DNA from: Strigamia acuminata
Taxonomy: Eukaryota; Arthropoda; Chilopoda; Geophilomorpha; Linotaeniidae
Direction of reading: 5' to 3'
Length of the DNA stretch: 64,000 bases
Assembly: GCA_949358305.1 (NCBI GenBank)
Contig: OX442314.1
Span: 29,435,118 to 29,499,117 of the forward strand
The notes beneath the pieces are model-generated. The model was not told where the DNA came from. It saw only the letters and a list, made by a program, of their open reading frames with translations, and searched no databases. Position 1 is the first letter of the stretch, and every line of letters begins with the position of its first letter. The position numbers and the translations under genes are program-made. Shown piece after piece: positions 21,215 through 30,544 of the stretch.

Positions 21215-24103
21215 GTTTTTTGCCAGATTAGTATTTAACTCCATCATCATTTTCATCAAGGTTTGCATGATGTCTTTTTCTTTGACGGTTTTTTCACATT
21301 TGTCGGAATAGTGACCGTATTCTCCGCAGCTGTAACATTTGATGTTACTTTTATCCCCTGTGGGAGTGAATCCCGGTTTTTTCGGGACGAAGGGCGTCGG
21401 GAATCGTCTTTTTCCTCCCAATGCCCCTCTCGCTTTTGTTGCCTGCACGTGTGCTCTGAATTGTGCGATTGCTAAGGCTCGGTGCGCGTGGTGCAAATAG
21501 GGACCTTGATCGTCGCATCCCGTTGATAAGTTTTCGAGGTGCTCATTCAGGGCTTCCTCGTCGCTTGATGCTGGCTCCTCTTCTTTAGCCGTGGCGAGAG
21601 GTGTTGTCTCTTCGACTTTCTCCATCCGGGTGGAGTCCGTCGAGGTCACCTGCATCGCTGTCGCTGCCGGTGCTTTCTTTGGTGCAGCTATCGGGTTGGC
21701 TGGAAGAGTACTGCCTGCTTTAGGCGTCAGCATTCGTCCGAAGGATGCTTCGGTGAGACTCATTATGCCGCTCAAATATTCACTTGGCCTCATTAATTTC
21801 TCTGAGGTCTTGTGACGTTCGGCGCTCGTCTGCAACCGTTTCTCGTGCGCGTCAGCTTCTTCCGGGGGCAGAGTGGCGTAATACCGCTGTTCTATTTCTA
21901 ACGTGTTCGTTAGAAGATAGTTACTGACATCTTGGTAATCGCCAGTGCGGGGTGCACGCATGTCCAGCAGAATTCTTTGCGAGTGGGCCGATAATCCTTC
22001 GTAAAAGATCATCGTAAAACCAGCGGGGTTTATTTCATACGGCGCTCTTGCAAACAGGAGTTTCGCTCGGGCGTCGTAGTCGGCTAATGTTTCTCCTGGG
22101 GCTTGTCGTAGACCACGTAATTTGTTACTGATCTCGTCTGGAGTTTCGCCGTATCGGAGATCGAAACGGACGAGAAAATCGTCCCAGGTTGGGTTTTTCA
22201 GTCCCTGATACCATTCTCGAGCTGACCCCGTGGTTAGCTCCACTAGACCGTGGGTTAGCATGTCGGCGACGGTGGCTTTTGTCGCTTTCTTGATACGCAT
22301 TACTTCGTCCAGGAAGCGGTCTCCGGCCTTCCACGAACCGTCAAATCGCGTTTGAATATAGTGCTGCCAGCGGATGTTACCCGTGGCTTCACCGCTTGGT
22401 TCGTTGCGTACGCCATATTTGCGCTTAACCCTTTCTCCTGCGCGGTTATGCTCGTCGCCTGGATGGCCTAGATCGATCCCTTCTCTTCGGAAAGAGTTCA
22501 GCAGGGCTCGGCCCAGCTCAGCCATCGTGTAATGGCGGCCAGATGAATCCTGAAAGTTTCCTTCCTGCGAGTGAGGGTTGGAGCTTCGGGAAGAGCGGTT
22601 TGAAGCATTTGGTCGGTTCGATCGGTGCCCATCGCTGCCCTCTCGACTCCTCCCTGTAGATGGTCGACTCGGGTTGTCGTTGTCCGACGAATCGGAGGGC
22701 TCGGAGGGATCTCCTTGGGGGTGAAACCTCGGCCCTCTCGGTGGGGTCTCTCCGCCAGCCTTCTTCTGTTTTGAGCCTCCGGATGGCGGCGGCTCCTCTC
22801 CGTCGTTGTTCTCGTAAAAAGAATGCCATCTGTTTTCCTCGCTTTCGGGGCGTTCCCGATTTTTATTTGCGTTTTTCTTTTCGAGTAACGCGTCGATGGC
22901 TGCTCCCGTCTCGGATCTTTTTGAGGGGTGACGGTCCTTTGTTTTTGGGACCGACTCGTCTCTCTTTTGAGATTTCCCCCTTTTCGCCGTTTTTGCCGGC
23001 TTTGTTGCACCTTCTCCTGTGTCGGTATCAGAGCCGCTGGGGGGTTCTGATTTCCGTTTCAGGTTTTCTTCATTTTTCTTCCTGTCCGAGACGTCTTGTT
23101 CGTACTCTTTTTGGAACTTTTCTGTTTCTTTTTCCCAGTTTTCGGCTTCCCATCTTTTTTGCTCGTCTATTATGGCTTGCTTCTTCGCTTTGTACTCTTC
23201 GGTCCATCTGTCTCGTTCCCACTCTTCTTTCTCTTTCAGAAACTGTTCCTTTTCTTTTCTGGCTTCCTCTTCTCTCAGCCTCTCGCGATGTTGTTCTTCC
23301 CATTTCTGGTGTTGTAGAATGGCTTCTTTTCGCAACATTTGTAGCTTTTCTGCTTTTCTTTGAGCTATGAGGGCTTGAAATTGGTCCTCGTACTCTTGAG
23401 CTTCTCGATGCCGCCCTTCTACTGTGGCGTTCCATTCTTTTCGAATTTTAGCTTCTCGTTCTTCCCTCATTTTTTTGACCAGTTTCTCTGTTCTCTCGGT
23501 GGTCCTTTCTTCACGCTGTTCCCTTTCTTCCTCTTCTTTCCAGAGTTCTCGTCTTTCCGCGCTCAGCCTTCGTTGGCGATTAATTGCCTCTTGTCTGGCT
23601 TCTTCGCGGGCTTTCTCTCTGGATTCGCGAAGGGCTTTGTTGGGGTCTGGTGCAAAACCTCCGGTGTCACTGGGCGTTACCTGGGGCATGGGCGTCTCCG
23701 CTGCTGGTCTTGCGACCGGCGTCGGGGCTTGTGCCGCACAGATAGCGTCAGTGAGTAGGGTAATCGATTCCCAGACTGACGTTCCTACTGGAATGTCTAT
23801 CATCGCTTTCAGTTGGGCGGCTTGCTGCGTCAACCGAATTAGGTGAGATACTTCGAAGGAAACAACTGCAGGACTCGCCGTAACTCGGGGGGTTATCGGG
23901 GTCCCGCCGTCGTTTTTTCGTGGGGTTTGCTTCACGGATGTCTGAGCCGTTGGTGGCGATGGGTTCGTGCCGACCGTGGCCGTTTTCTTTGGAGTTTCAT
24001 CCGTCTCCTCGGCCATTAATATCGATACTCGTCCCGGTGATACGTCGTGAATTTCTTCTCGATTTTCTAGGGCTTCCGTATCGGTATCTTCGAAGGTTTG
24101 CAT
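21188..24103 (-). CDS. Gag of Gypsy element A
   Basis: 971 aa from ATG 24103. N-terminal low-complexity Thr/Pro-rich region; then a very long Glu/Lys/Arg-rich stretch predicted as coiled coil (repeated KEREEE, EEQHRERLREEEARKEKE types); a Ser/Arg/Asp-rich linker; a retrotransposon gag core (WQHYIQTRF, WDDFLVRFDLRYG, LRGLRQAPGETLADY); and a single C-terminal CCHC zinc knuckle CYSCGEYGHYSDKC. It is unusually long for a Gypsy Gag because of the coiled-coil insert. It ends 24 nt after a slippery heptamer. Confidence 0.85.
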   Translation of the reverse strand: MQTFEDTDTEALENREEIHDVSPGRVSILMAEETDETPKKTATVGTNPSPPTAQTSVKQTPRKNDGGTPITPRVTASPAVVSFEVSHLIRLTQQAAQLKAMIDIPVGTSVWESITLLTDAICAAQAPTPVARPAAETPMPQVTPSDTGGFAPDPNKALRESREKAREEARQEAINRQRRLSAERRELWKEEEEREQREERTTERTEKLVKKMREEREAKIRKEWNATVEGRHREAQEYEDQFQALIAQRKAEKLQMLRKEAILQHQKWEEQHRERLREEEARKEKEQFLKEKEEWERDRWTEEYKAKKQAIIDEQKRWEAENWEKETEKFQKEYEQDVSDRKKNEENLKRKSEPPSGSDTDTGEGATKPAKTAKRGKSQKRDESVPKTKDRHPSKRSETGAAIDALLEKKNANKNRERPESEENRWHSFYENNDGEEPPPSGGSKQKKAGGETPPRGPRFHPQGDPSEPSDSSDNDNPSRPSTGRSREGSDGHRSNRPNASNRSSRSSNPHSQEGNFQDSSGRHYTMAELGRALLNSFRREGIDLGHPGDEHNRAGERVKRKYGVRNEPSGEATGNIRWQHYIQTRFDGSWKAGDRFLDEVMRIKKATKATVADMLTHGLVELTTGSAREWYQGLKNPTWDDFLVRFDLRYGETPDEISNKLRGLRQAPGETLADYDARAKLLFARAPYEINPAGFTMIFYEGLSAHSQRILLDMRAPRTGDYQDVSNYLLTNTLEIEQRYYATLPPEEADAHEKRLQTSAERHKTSEKLMRPSEYLSGIMSLTEASFGRMLTPKAGSTLPANPIAAPKKAPAATAMQVTSTDSTRMEKVEETTPLATAKEEEPASSDEEALNEHLENLSTGCDDQGPYLHHAHRALAIAQFRAHVQATKARGALGGKRRFPTPFVPKKPGFTPTGDKSNIKCYSCGEYGHYSDKCEKTVKEKDIMQTLMKMMMELNTNLAKNSQAQASPK
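21215..21221 (-). promoter_or_regulatory. -1 ribosomal frameshift heptamer A AAA AAC (element A)
   Basis: On the minus strand the gag codons read gcA AAA AAC, the classic X XXY YYZ heptamer in exact phase, shortly before the gag stop. The -1 frame is open from here through protease and RT. Confidence 0.7.
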
Positions 24104-24460
24104 ATTCAAGGGAACCCGCTTCGTAATTAAACTTGGGTATTTTTTTGAAAAACCGATTAACTTTCATGTTCACCATTTTCATTTTGAATTTCGATTGACC
24201 ACGAATTGTAAACAAACTAGAGCTTTATCTGGCGGAAGCCGTGACCAAAATAGAATTTAATTTTGAAATTTAAAAAAAAGACTAATTTTCAAAATTGACC
24301 GTTAGGAATATTTAACACATGAATCCTATGTGTAATCTGCCGCTGAAAACGTTGGCGTCCTTATATTTCTCATTAAATTTAGTTAAAAAGAAGAAATCAG
24401 CAAATTACGACGAAAATTGAACAAACGCTCATTGCAGTAAAGCCCCCTCCCGTCTCCTAG
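24104..24460. other. Gag leader of element A and unresolved boundary
   Basis: AT-rich. It should contain the leader, primer site and 5' LTR of element A, but I find neither a convincing PBS nor any copy of the left-hand LTR sequence. The element is probably truncated here. Confidence 0.35.
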
Positions 24461-24746
24461 CGGAATTCTCTACAGCACACCATTCCGCGCTCAGGCAATT
24501 CAAGAACTGAATAAGCGCGGAATTCTCTACAGCACACCATTTCGCGCTCAGGCAATTCAAGAACTGAATAAGCGCGGAATGGTGTTCTGTAAATAATTCC
24601 GCGCTTAGTCAGTTCTGGAATTGCCTGAGCGCGGAATTCTCATTACCACAACTGAACAGGCGCGGAATGATCAGCCGAGAACTGAATAAGCGCGAATGAA
24701 TAAGCGCGGAATTTCTTTCCGCGCTCATTCATTCCGCGCCAGTTAT
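24461..24746. repeat. Fold-back repeat cluster (GCGCGGAAT units)
   Basis: Two direct 57-bp units (24461-24517, 24518-24574) are followed by an inverted copy (about 24575-24640) and shorter GCGCGGAAT/ATTCCGCGC pieces up to 24738. Within each unit CCGCGCTC...AAGCGCGG pairs with itself, and the third copy pairs with the first two with only a few mismatches. The RNA or single strand would form long hairpins. Confidence 0.7.
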
Positions 24747-24805
24747 TGTAACCCGTCAGATCACTCGCAACGTCATGTGACGTTGCGACTGCTCGACACA
24801 TCACA
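24747..24805 (-). repeat. Shortened 3' LTR of element B (59 bp)
   Basis: On the plus strand 24755-24805 is identical to the end of the 5' LTR (CGTCAGATCACTCG...CACATCACA), and it begins TGTAA as the other LTR does. About 220 bp in the middle are missing. It is preceded (minus strand) by the purine tract GAGGGAGGGA, so it is positioned as a real 3' LTR. Contains the palindrome GCAACGTCATGTGACGTTGC. Confidence 0.7.
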
Positions 24806-25118
24806 TCCCTCCCTCATTAAACAAAACTTTCTCTTCAAAATATTAACCATCTTAAAACCCAAACATTCAGCTTTCAGTGTCAAACAAAATCCATCAAATT
24901 TACAATAAATATAAAGTTCAACACATTATTTGATAAGATAAATCCATACATATACATATAAAAAAAAATATTTAAAGGTACACTGCCATCAAGATCATAT
25001 TATAATTAAAAAAAGAAAAAAGGAAAAACAAATACAAAAAAAAAAAAAAACATACATATTTACACATTTATATTCAATTTCCTAAGCTTACATTTCCTGT
25101 CTATTTCCCGTACTTGTA
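24806..25118 (-). other. A/T-rich 3' untranslated part of element B
   Basis: Non-coding, with long A runs (about 24958-25050). The polypurine tract lies at its left end (minus strand GAGGGAGGGA, 24806-24815). Confidence 0.6.
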
Positions 25119-25795
25119 CTAATAAATCCTAGCTGGCATGTCAGTAGATTTTCCTGAATTTCCTTCATCCTCCTCCCTCTTAAAAGTAAACTCCGTCTCC
25201 TCTGAATGACGCGGCACCCCCTCAACTGCTGTTAAATCCTTGGTCTCTATTAAGTTTCGACCCAAACAGCCCTTCTGTAATCTCCATTTTCTCACCATCC
25301 ACACAATCCCAGTAATAATGATTCCAACGACAAGAACAACTTGCCATCCATGCAAATGTATCCTATCCCAGACTCCAAATGGCACATTCCCATGTCCAGC
25401 CCGCTCTGCCTCTCCAATATCATATTTCAAATCTCCTACCGCAGCCTGCAGGCGAGACAAGGAAACGCCCCCTTCTGCCGTCAATTTGGTAAAATTCTCA
25501 TAATCCAAGCTTTTTAAAAACTGCCTCTCCGATTCCCCTAAAGGTCCCTGAAACGATGGTACCTGTAACCTAAGATTAACGGGCCCCATCGTTTCCCTAC
25601 CCTGAAAATATACCGGAAAAACCATGTCCACCGTGTGCGCTTGACAACCCGGTGGCACTGTCACCAAACCCGCTCCCATAAGACGTGAGCTGTTCACCGG
25701 CATCCAGACCCCACCATGACCAGGACACAACATATTAAATTCAACCGGGTCCGCAGTGCTGTACAACCAGCTACCCGAATCCCCAACCTGCATCC
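25119..25795 (-). pseudogene. env of element B, C-terminal part (split by Copia)
   Basis: About 225 codons that continue the envelope-like gene whose N-terminal part is at 41091-42322. Contains a membrane-proximal ectodomain (several Cys), a heptad-like stretch (LSRLQAAVGDLKYDIGEAE), one transmembrane segment (VVLVVGIIITGIVW) and a cytoplasmic tail of about 50 residues. This is the arrangement of the baculovirus F / errantivirus envelope fusion family. It is cut at CATCC, which is duplicated on the far side of the Copia insertion. Confidence 0.75.
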
Positions 25796-26103
25796 TGTTA
25801 AATCCCGGTAAATAATGGTGTGGATTTACTCATAACACAGTGGTGTGGAAAAACTCCTAATTGGAAAGAAACACACAAGACCTTTTGTGGTTCAAAGCAT
25901 AACATAGAGTGAGAACTTTATTCATATGTCACGTGCCTCCTTGGGTATACAGCGCCACCTGTTGGCATGACATAACAATAATATACACTAATGATCGCAC
26001 CTATTTGTGCGAACGTAAACAAACACTCATATAATGAAAAGAACACTGTCGATTGATAATACGATACACACATGGTAAAGTTAACATACACAATAAGTTA
26101 ACA
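25796..26103 (-). repeat. Copia 3' LTR
   Basis: 308-bp direct repeat of 40778-41085. Carries the CTCF-like AGCGCCACCTGTTGG at about 25951. The purine tract CGAGGGGCC lies just inside it (minus strand, about 26106-26114). Confidence 0.92.
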
Positions 26104-26541
26104 ATCGGCCCCCTCGTATCATCAAGCGCTTAACGTATTGAGACCAACCAAAAATCGATTACAGAACTGTATTAAGTCGGCTTTGTCGACCGACTTTGTA
26201 AAAATATCAGCGAAATTTGATTTGGTTCCCACATGTATCACCTGGAGGTTATCCCTTTTGACAAGTTCTCGTATAAAATGGTACCTCACATCGATATGTT
26301 TGGTTTTCCGATTTTCAATGTTCGATTTGGTGAAGTCCACTGTAGAGATGTTGTCGCAAAATACTCGGTGATGGAATTTGTTGGCCAAATCAGGGACGAT
26401 CTCGTATAATACTTGAACAATCCATATATGTAGTCTTTCACAGTTTCCGTGAGAGCTACATACTCCGCCTCCATTGTTGACAGTGTCACGTTACGTTGTT
26501 TGAATGTTCTCCAGTAGATGGGCGCGCTGCCCAGCGTTACT
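26104..26541 (-). pseudogene. Copia RNase H, C-terminal part (cut off, frameshifted)
   Basis: Continues the Copia pol from 35973, ending at a stop near 26122. RNase H motifs are visible in two frames: STMEAEYVALTE in one, and VFCDN, KHIDVRYHFIREL and NFADIFTKS in the other. A one-base frame change lies around 26405-26445. The Copia copy is therefore inactive even apart from the nested insertion. Confidence 0.8.
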
Positions 26542-28455
26542 TGTGACGGTGACGACCACAACTCCCATTTAACAATGGTACCGGGAAGAGATCGCAATAA
26601 ATAAACAGTGAATACAATACGAGATAAATACAAGACAGTTTATTGTTGGCAAACAATATGGATGAGCTAAATTATACATAGGACTAATGCCGACATTTGG
26701 CAAGTTAAATCAGCTATTAAACTATACAAAGAATTGGCCAACTGGCCCTAGAATAATATCACTACGGGTCTGGAATATGGGAGCGGTTTCCCCATCGCTC
26801 GACCTGATTATAGATGTCATCTTAAGCCGGATGGCTGTGTCCTGGAGTCCGATACGGCTTCGCTGGTTTCCTTGGTTCGCTGTGTAAACTATCGCACGTC
26901 GATAAATCGAATGATCTGAGCATTGCGGTTGACTTTGTCTGCACCGCCACAACTTTGGGAGGATATTGGTGTAAGTAAATGTATTCATTTACTTATCAAT
27001 ATTCCACTTATGAATTATATTTAATTCATATCGTTGTGAATTCTTATTTAGATATTTCGGGAATAAGTTGTCGTCAACTTATCGGTTATATTGAGTTCAA
27101 TATGAGATTAAGTCTTCTGACTTGATTTTGGTCCAACTGGTTGTCGAGTTTAAGTTTTGCTGTTATAAATAAAATGAAGATTAAGCTTCCCGTCGCAACA
27201 CACAATTGCCATCGATTAGAATATACGCCTTGCCATGCAGAACGGTATCAAGCGTCCCCGGCGTCGCAGCACGGTCGTCCATCGAGTGGTTGACGGTACC
27301 ACGTACACAGGGGTCGATAGCTCGCGGCTCCGCACAGCAGTTTTATCTCTCGCGGTACTAATAATAGACCGACTGCTTTGGCATCGAATACCATGAGAAT
27401 CAGCTTGCCAAACACTTGGTGCTACTCGTGGTTACTGTAAAACAGACTGCTTTGGCACCATCAGGTGAAGGAACCGATTCTCAACAATACCGATGCTACT
27501 CGTGGTAACGGAATACGTTCATACCGAAAAAGACAACTTGGTCCTGTCCGGAGGATACTGAATTGCACAACGGCGGGTTCTCCTTCGGCGTCGCAACCGT
27601 AAACTGTAACATTTATGCAACATAATGATCCCAGCACTTCGACTTCAATTGCCGGCGGTGGCATGATTCTGTAGAATCATGCAACGGTTCTTTGCGAATA
27701 AATCAACAAAGAACCAAAAGGTTTTTTTACGTGAACAACGAATCATATTTCTTAAGTAACAATACCAAACAGAAAATAATCAAACAGAGCTGCGGAATGG
27801 CCGATTGTTTGGGTTTATATAACCTGACTGGATTTAAGGATTAATCCAGTCATCCAATTGGAACATGGGTTCCACGAATCCCTCCAATCCCGTATCACCG
27901 GAAGTGGATACGGAGGAGCATTTATGCAAATTATGCTAATCCTTGTTACAACCGGAACTGGATACCCAGGACCGGAAATGGGTTCCACCAATCAGATTGA
28001 TCGGTTGACCGATTGATCGCTAAACATTCTGTCCCGCAGAAATGGAAGTTACATTGTATTTAACAATGTCAGATACTTAATATATATTTATATTAATATC
28101 TAACACAATTTATTCACTTGATTAAATATACGTTTATATTTAATCATGAGGTTTTCAAGTTCGTATTCGAATTTATCGCTAATTGCGATCGCGCCATCTA
28201 GTGGCAATATGGAGCATTGACAAATGCGGGTTTTAGCAGACGAATCTTCGTAATTATGCCGTGATACTTTAGTATCATGTGGAAATTAGTGTTTATTCTT
28301 AATAAACGAACATCTTTGTATTTGAAACATCATAAATGACTTTATTCTAGACATTTATCAGTTTTACACAGAATATTGTAAAAATACCATCATATTGGCG
28401 CAACAGCGCTTTCTTGATAGAAAATAGGCATTTATAGCCATTGTAAACCGTCATA
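26542..28455 (-). repeat. 3' LTR of the non-autonomous element
   Basis: 1914-bp direct repeat of 34059-35972. Non-coding; short open frames in it occur unchanged in both LTRs and are not credible genes. Carries GCGCCATCTAGTGG at 28191-28204. Preceded on the minus strand by the purine tract AAGGGGGATG (28456-28465). Confidence 0.92.
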
Positions 28456-29050
28456 CATCCCCCTTAATAACACAACTATATAATATTTTATAGAGTTTTC
28501 GTTATTCTCCTAATTAGCATAAATGCTATTTTCGGACTTGATGTATCTTGGAGATACCGTGACTTCCAATTTCGAATTTGAGTTTACATAAACTAACTTG
28601 AATTATCTAAGTTCTGATTTTCTGCCGAAATAATCTTTTCTAATAGCCTAAATTCAAGTCCAGAATTTATTTCCAAGTCTTCTTTTTGAAGAAACTTTCG
28701 TCATACATAAAATCATCATTTGTGTTATCACAAAATATTTATTTCATATGCCTAGTCAGATGTATCGCTATAAATATACAATAAATAGCTTTTAGATGAT
28801 AAGAGTTGACAATTTAAGAATCAAAATGTCCCCCTTAATTGTCATGACCGGAGTCACTTGGTATTCTTTGTACAATTGACTAATTTTAATTTAAACTAGT
28901 TGTCTTTTAATACTGTAATATTACTTTTCGAGAATTGTTAATTTTAACTTTATATTTTGTCCCCCTTTTCTTTAGAAGAGAGGTCATGATTTTTAGAAGA
29001 GGATTTTCTGTTTACACTATAATCGGGGAATCTTTGTGTATCATATCATG
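28456..29050 (-). other. 3' untranslated region of the non-autonomous element
   Basis: AT-rich, no gene. Besides the PPT beside the LTR (minus strand TTAAGGGGGATG), related purine tracts TTAAGGGGGACA (about 28829) and AAAGGGGGACA (about 28961) recur, so several PPT-like sites are spread over 0.5 kb. Confidence 0.55.
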
Positions 29051-30532
29051 TTAATCAACATGATTCTTTGCTAAATATTGAGCTCGCATATTTGCGAATT
29101 TCCGAGATCTCTCAGCCTGCTGTACTGATTTCTTTCGACGTTTTTCCTTTGGGCAGTTACATACAGTGTACTGACTTGGCAGTGTAAATGACCGTGACGA
29201 CCCAACTTTTTGTTTTAGGTCATCTCTGGAAAACCATACATGAATGGGACCCTCATTGGAAAACCATACGTGGAAAGGACCCATATTTGGAATTGTGAAA
29301 TCCCGCAACAAACGAGGGGATCTATATTTGACTCTAAGTCGTGGAACTGATGATTGGAAACCTGGGTTTTCAGTCAGTTTTTGAACATGTTGGTTTGTAT
29401 TTGAAGTTTCTTCATCACCAGCTGGACTTGGTGACCGAAAACGCTTTTTTGAAGTTCTTAATTCCTCTCGTTGAGATGAATTATTCTGGATATTGCAGGG
29501 TTGCTTTCCAGACGCAAATTGTTGTATCTCCGTCAGATTGACGACTGGGACGGGTTTTAGTCGTTGGTTACGGTATTGATTTCGAAATACGAATTGTTGC
29601 GCTTCGTTTATATTTTTAAATTCAGCTGAATTTAACTGGTATTGTTTACAATACTGTTCGAATTGATACCGGATCTCCCGTGGGTTAGTCAAAAAACTTT
29701 CTTTTTTAGGTTTAAAATCATTCTCATTATCGTGTTGGTAATACTTTTTCAAGGGAAAAGTTTGCTTGACCTTTTTTCGATTTGAAATGGGCGTTAGGTA
29801 GAATTGTCTTGGCTGGGGACTCTTCTTGGTAGACAAATCATACGTCCGCAAACATGAGTTTGTGATCGGCGATCGGGCACGTTGTTGTACGTTATTTGAC
29901 TGCAAATGTTTGTTTGGAGTCCGAATATCTTTCCTTTGCGTTGATATTGGTGGCCCAAAACTTTTGTTTACGGTTCCCAATTCTTTTGATAGCGGTAGGT
30001 TAATCGACAGATTAAGGCTAGCCACATATCGTTGTGCTTCAGCTGGATTAGCATATCGAACTGAAATTAGCTGATCTCGATTGTAAACGAGTTTTAATTT
30101 GTTCTGAACAACCGACTGGTTAGTTAACGAACTCTCTGGACGAGAATTATTAGGTTTATAATTCTCTTCCCCCTTATCTACCGAATTAGGTGGTTTAAAC
30201 TTTTCTAACTTAGATCCCCTACTGGATGTTTGAAACATAGTATGAGAATCTTGATTCACTAAGTTTCGGCTGTATGTTTGTGGATTCCGTACTGGATCTT
30301 GATGTGAAGATTGAGATTGGGTACGATCTCGCCAGTTCCTAGCTTTTACATAGTCTGAAGCTTCGATTATATTTTTAAACTTGGTTTTATCCAGTCCATG
30401 ACGATTACAATACAGAGTAAAATGATCGGGAATCTTTTCTGTTTGATCGCCAAGTGGTACAGAACTTAAATTTAAGTTTGTCTGCTTATTATTTCCTTTT
30501 GGATCGATCATATTCAATGGTTTTTGAGCCAT
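29051..30532 (-). CDS. Unknown basic protein of the non-autonomous element
   Basis: 493 aa from ATG 30532. Rich in Asn, Gln, Ser, Arg and Lys, so probably a disordered, nucleic-acid-binding protein. A short unit occurs at least twice near residues 40-75 and 290-325 (F.LYCNRHGLDKTKFKNI.EA..YV and FEQYCKQYQLNSAEFKNI.EA..FV, both followed by an Arg-rich RN..RNR stretch). A weaker copy around residue 160 keeps only EAQRYV. Near the C-terminus GPFHVWFS and GPIHVWFS are a tandem pair. The unit faintly recalls viroplasmin/RNase H1 N-domains (FK..EAE.YV) but lacks their core, so I do not assign it. By position it may be a Gag substitute. Confidence 0.6.
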   Translation of the reverse strand: MAQKPLNMIDPKGNNKQTNLNLSSVPLGDQTEKIPDHFTLYCNRHGLDKTKFKNIIEASDYVKARNWRDRTQSQSSHQDPVRNPQTYSRNLVNQDSHTMFQTSSRGSKLEKFKPPNSVDKGEENYKPNNSRPESSLTNQSVVQNKLKLVYNRDQLISVRYANPAEAQRYVASLNLSINLPLSKELGTVNKSFGPPISTQRKDIRTPNKHLQSNNVQQRARSPITNSCLRTYDLSTKKSPQPRQFYLTPISNRKKVKQTFPLKKYYQHDNENDFKPKKESFLTNPREIRYQFEQYCKQYQLNSAEFKNINEAQQFVFRNQYRNQRLKPVPVVNLTEIQQFASGKQPCNIQNNSSQREELRTSKKRFRSPSPAGDEETSNTNQHVQKLTENPGFQSSVPRLRVKYRSPRLLRDFTIPNMGPFHVWFSNEGPIHVWFSRDDLKQKVGSSRSFTLPSQYTVCNCPKEKRRKKSVQQAERSRKFANMRAQYLAKNHVD

Positions 30533-30544
30533 AAAAAAATTCAA

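Larger units (their letters stand above)
12424..24240 (-). mobile_element. Gypsy-group LTR retrotransposon, element A
   Basis: Read on the minus strand the order is gag (24103-21188), protease-RT-RNase H (to 18744), integrase (18892-17093), a spliced accessory gene (16713-14331, continuing in frame to 13251), then a probable 3' LTR. The whole block is markedly more GC-rich than the flanks, which supports one unit. I could not find a matching 5' LTR upstream of gag (24104-24460), so that end is probably truncated and the right boundary is approximate. The protease DSGA, RT YLDD and integrase HHCC/DDE motifs all survive, but pol and integrase are in different frames. Confidence 0.75.

Noticed and set aside
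24220-24245. TTGGTCACGGCTTCCGCCAG as a PBS for Gypsy A
   Set aside because: It does not match the 3' end of a tRNA I can name, and no LTR end precedes it.
26687-27664. Short open frames inside the 1.9-kb LTR, repeated at 34204-35181
   Set aside because: They recur only because the LTR is duplicated. Small, no domains, and LTRs of this type are non-coding.
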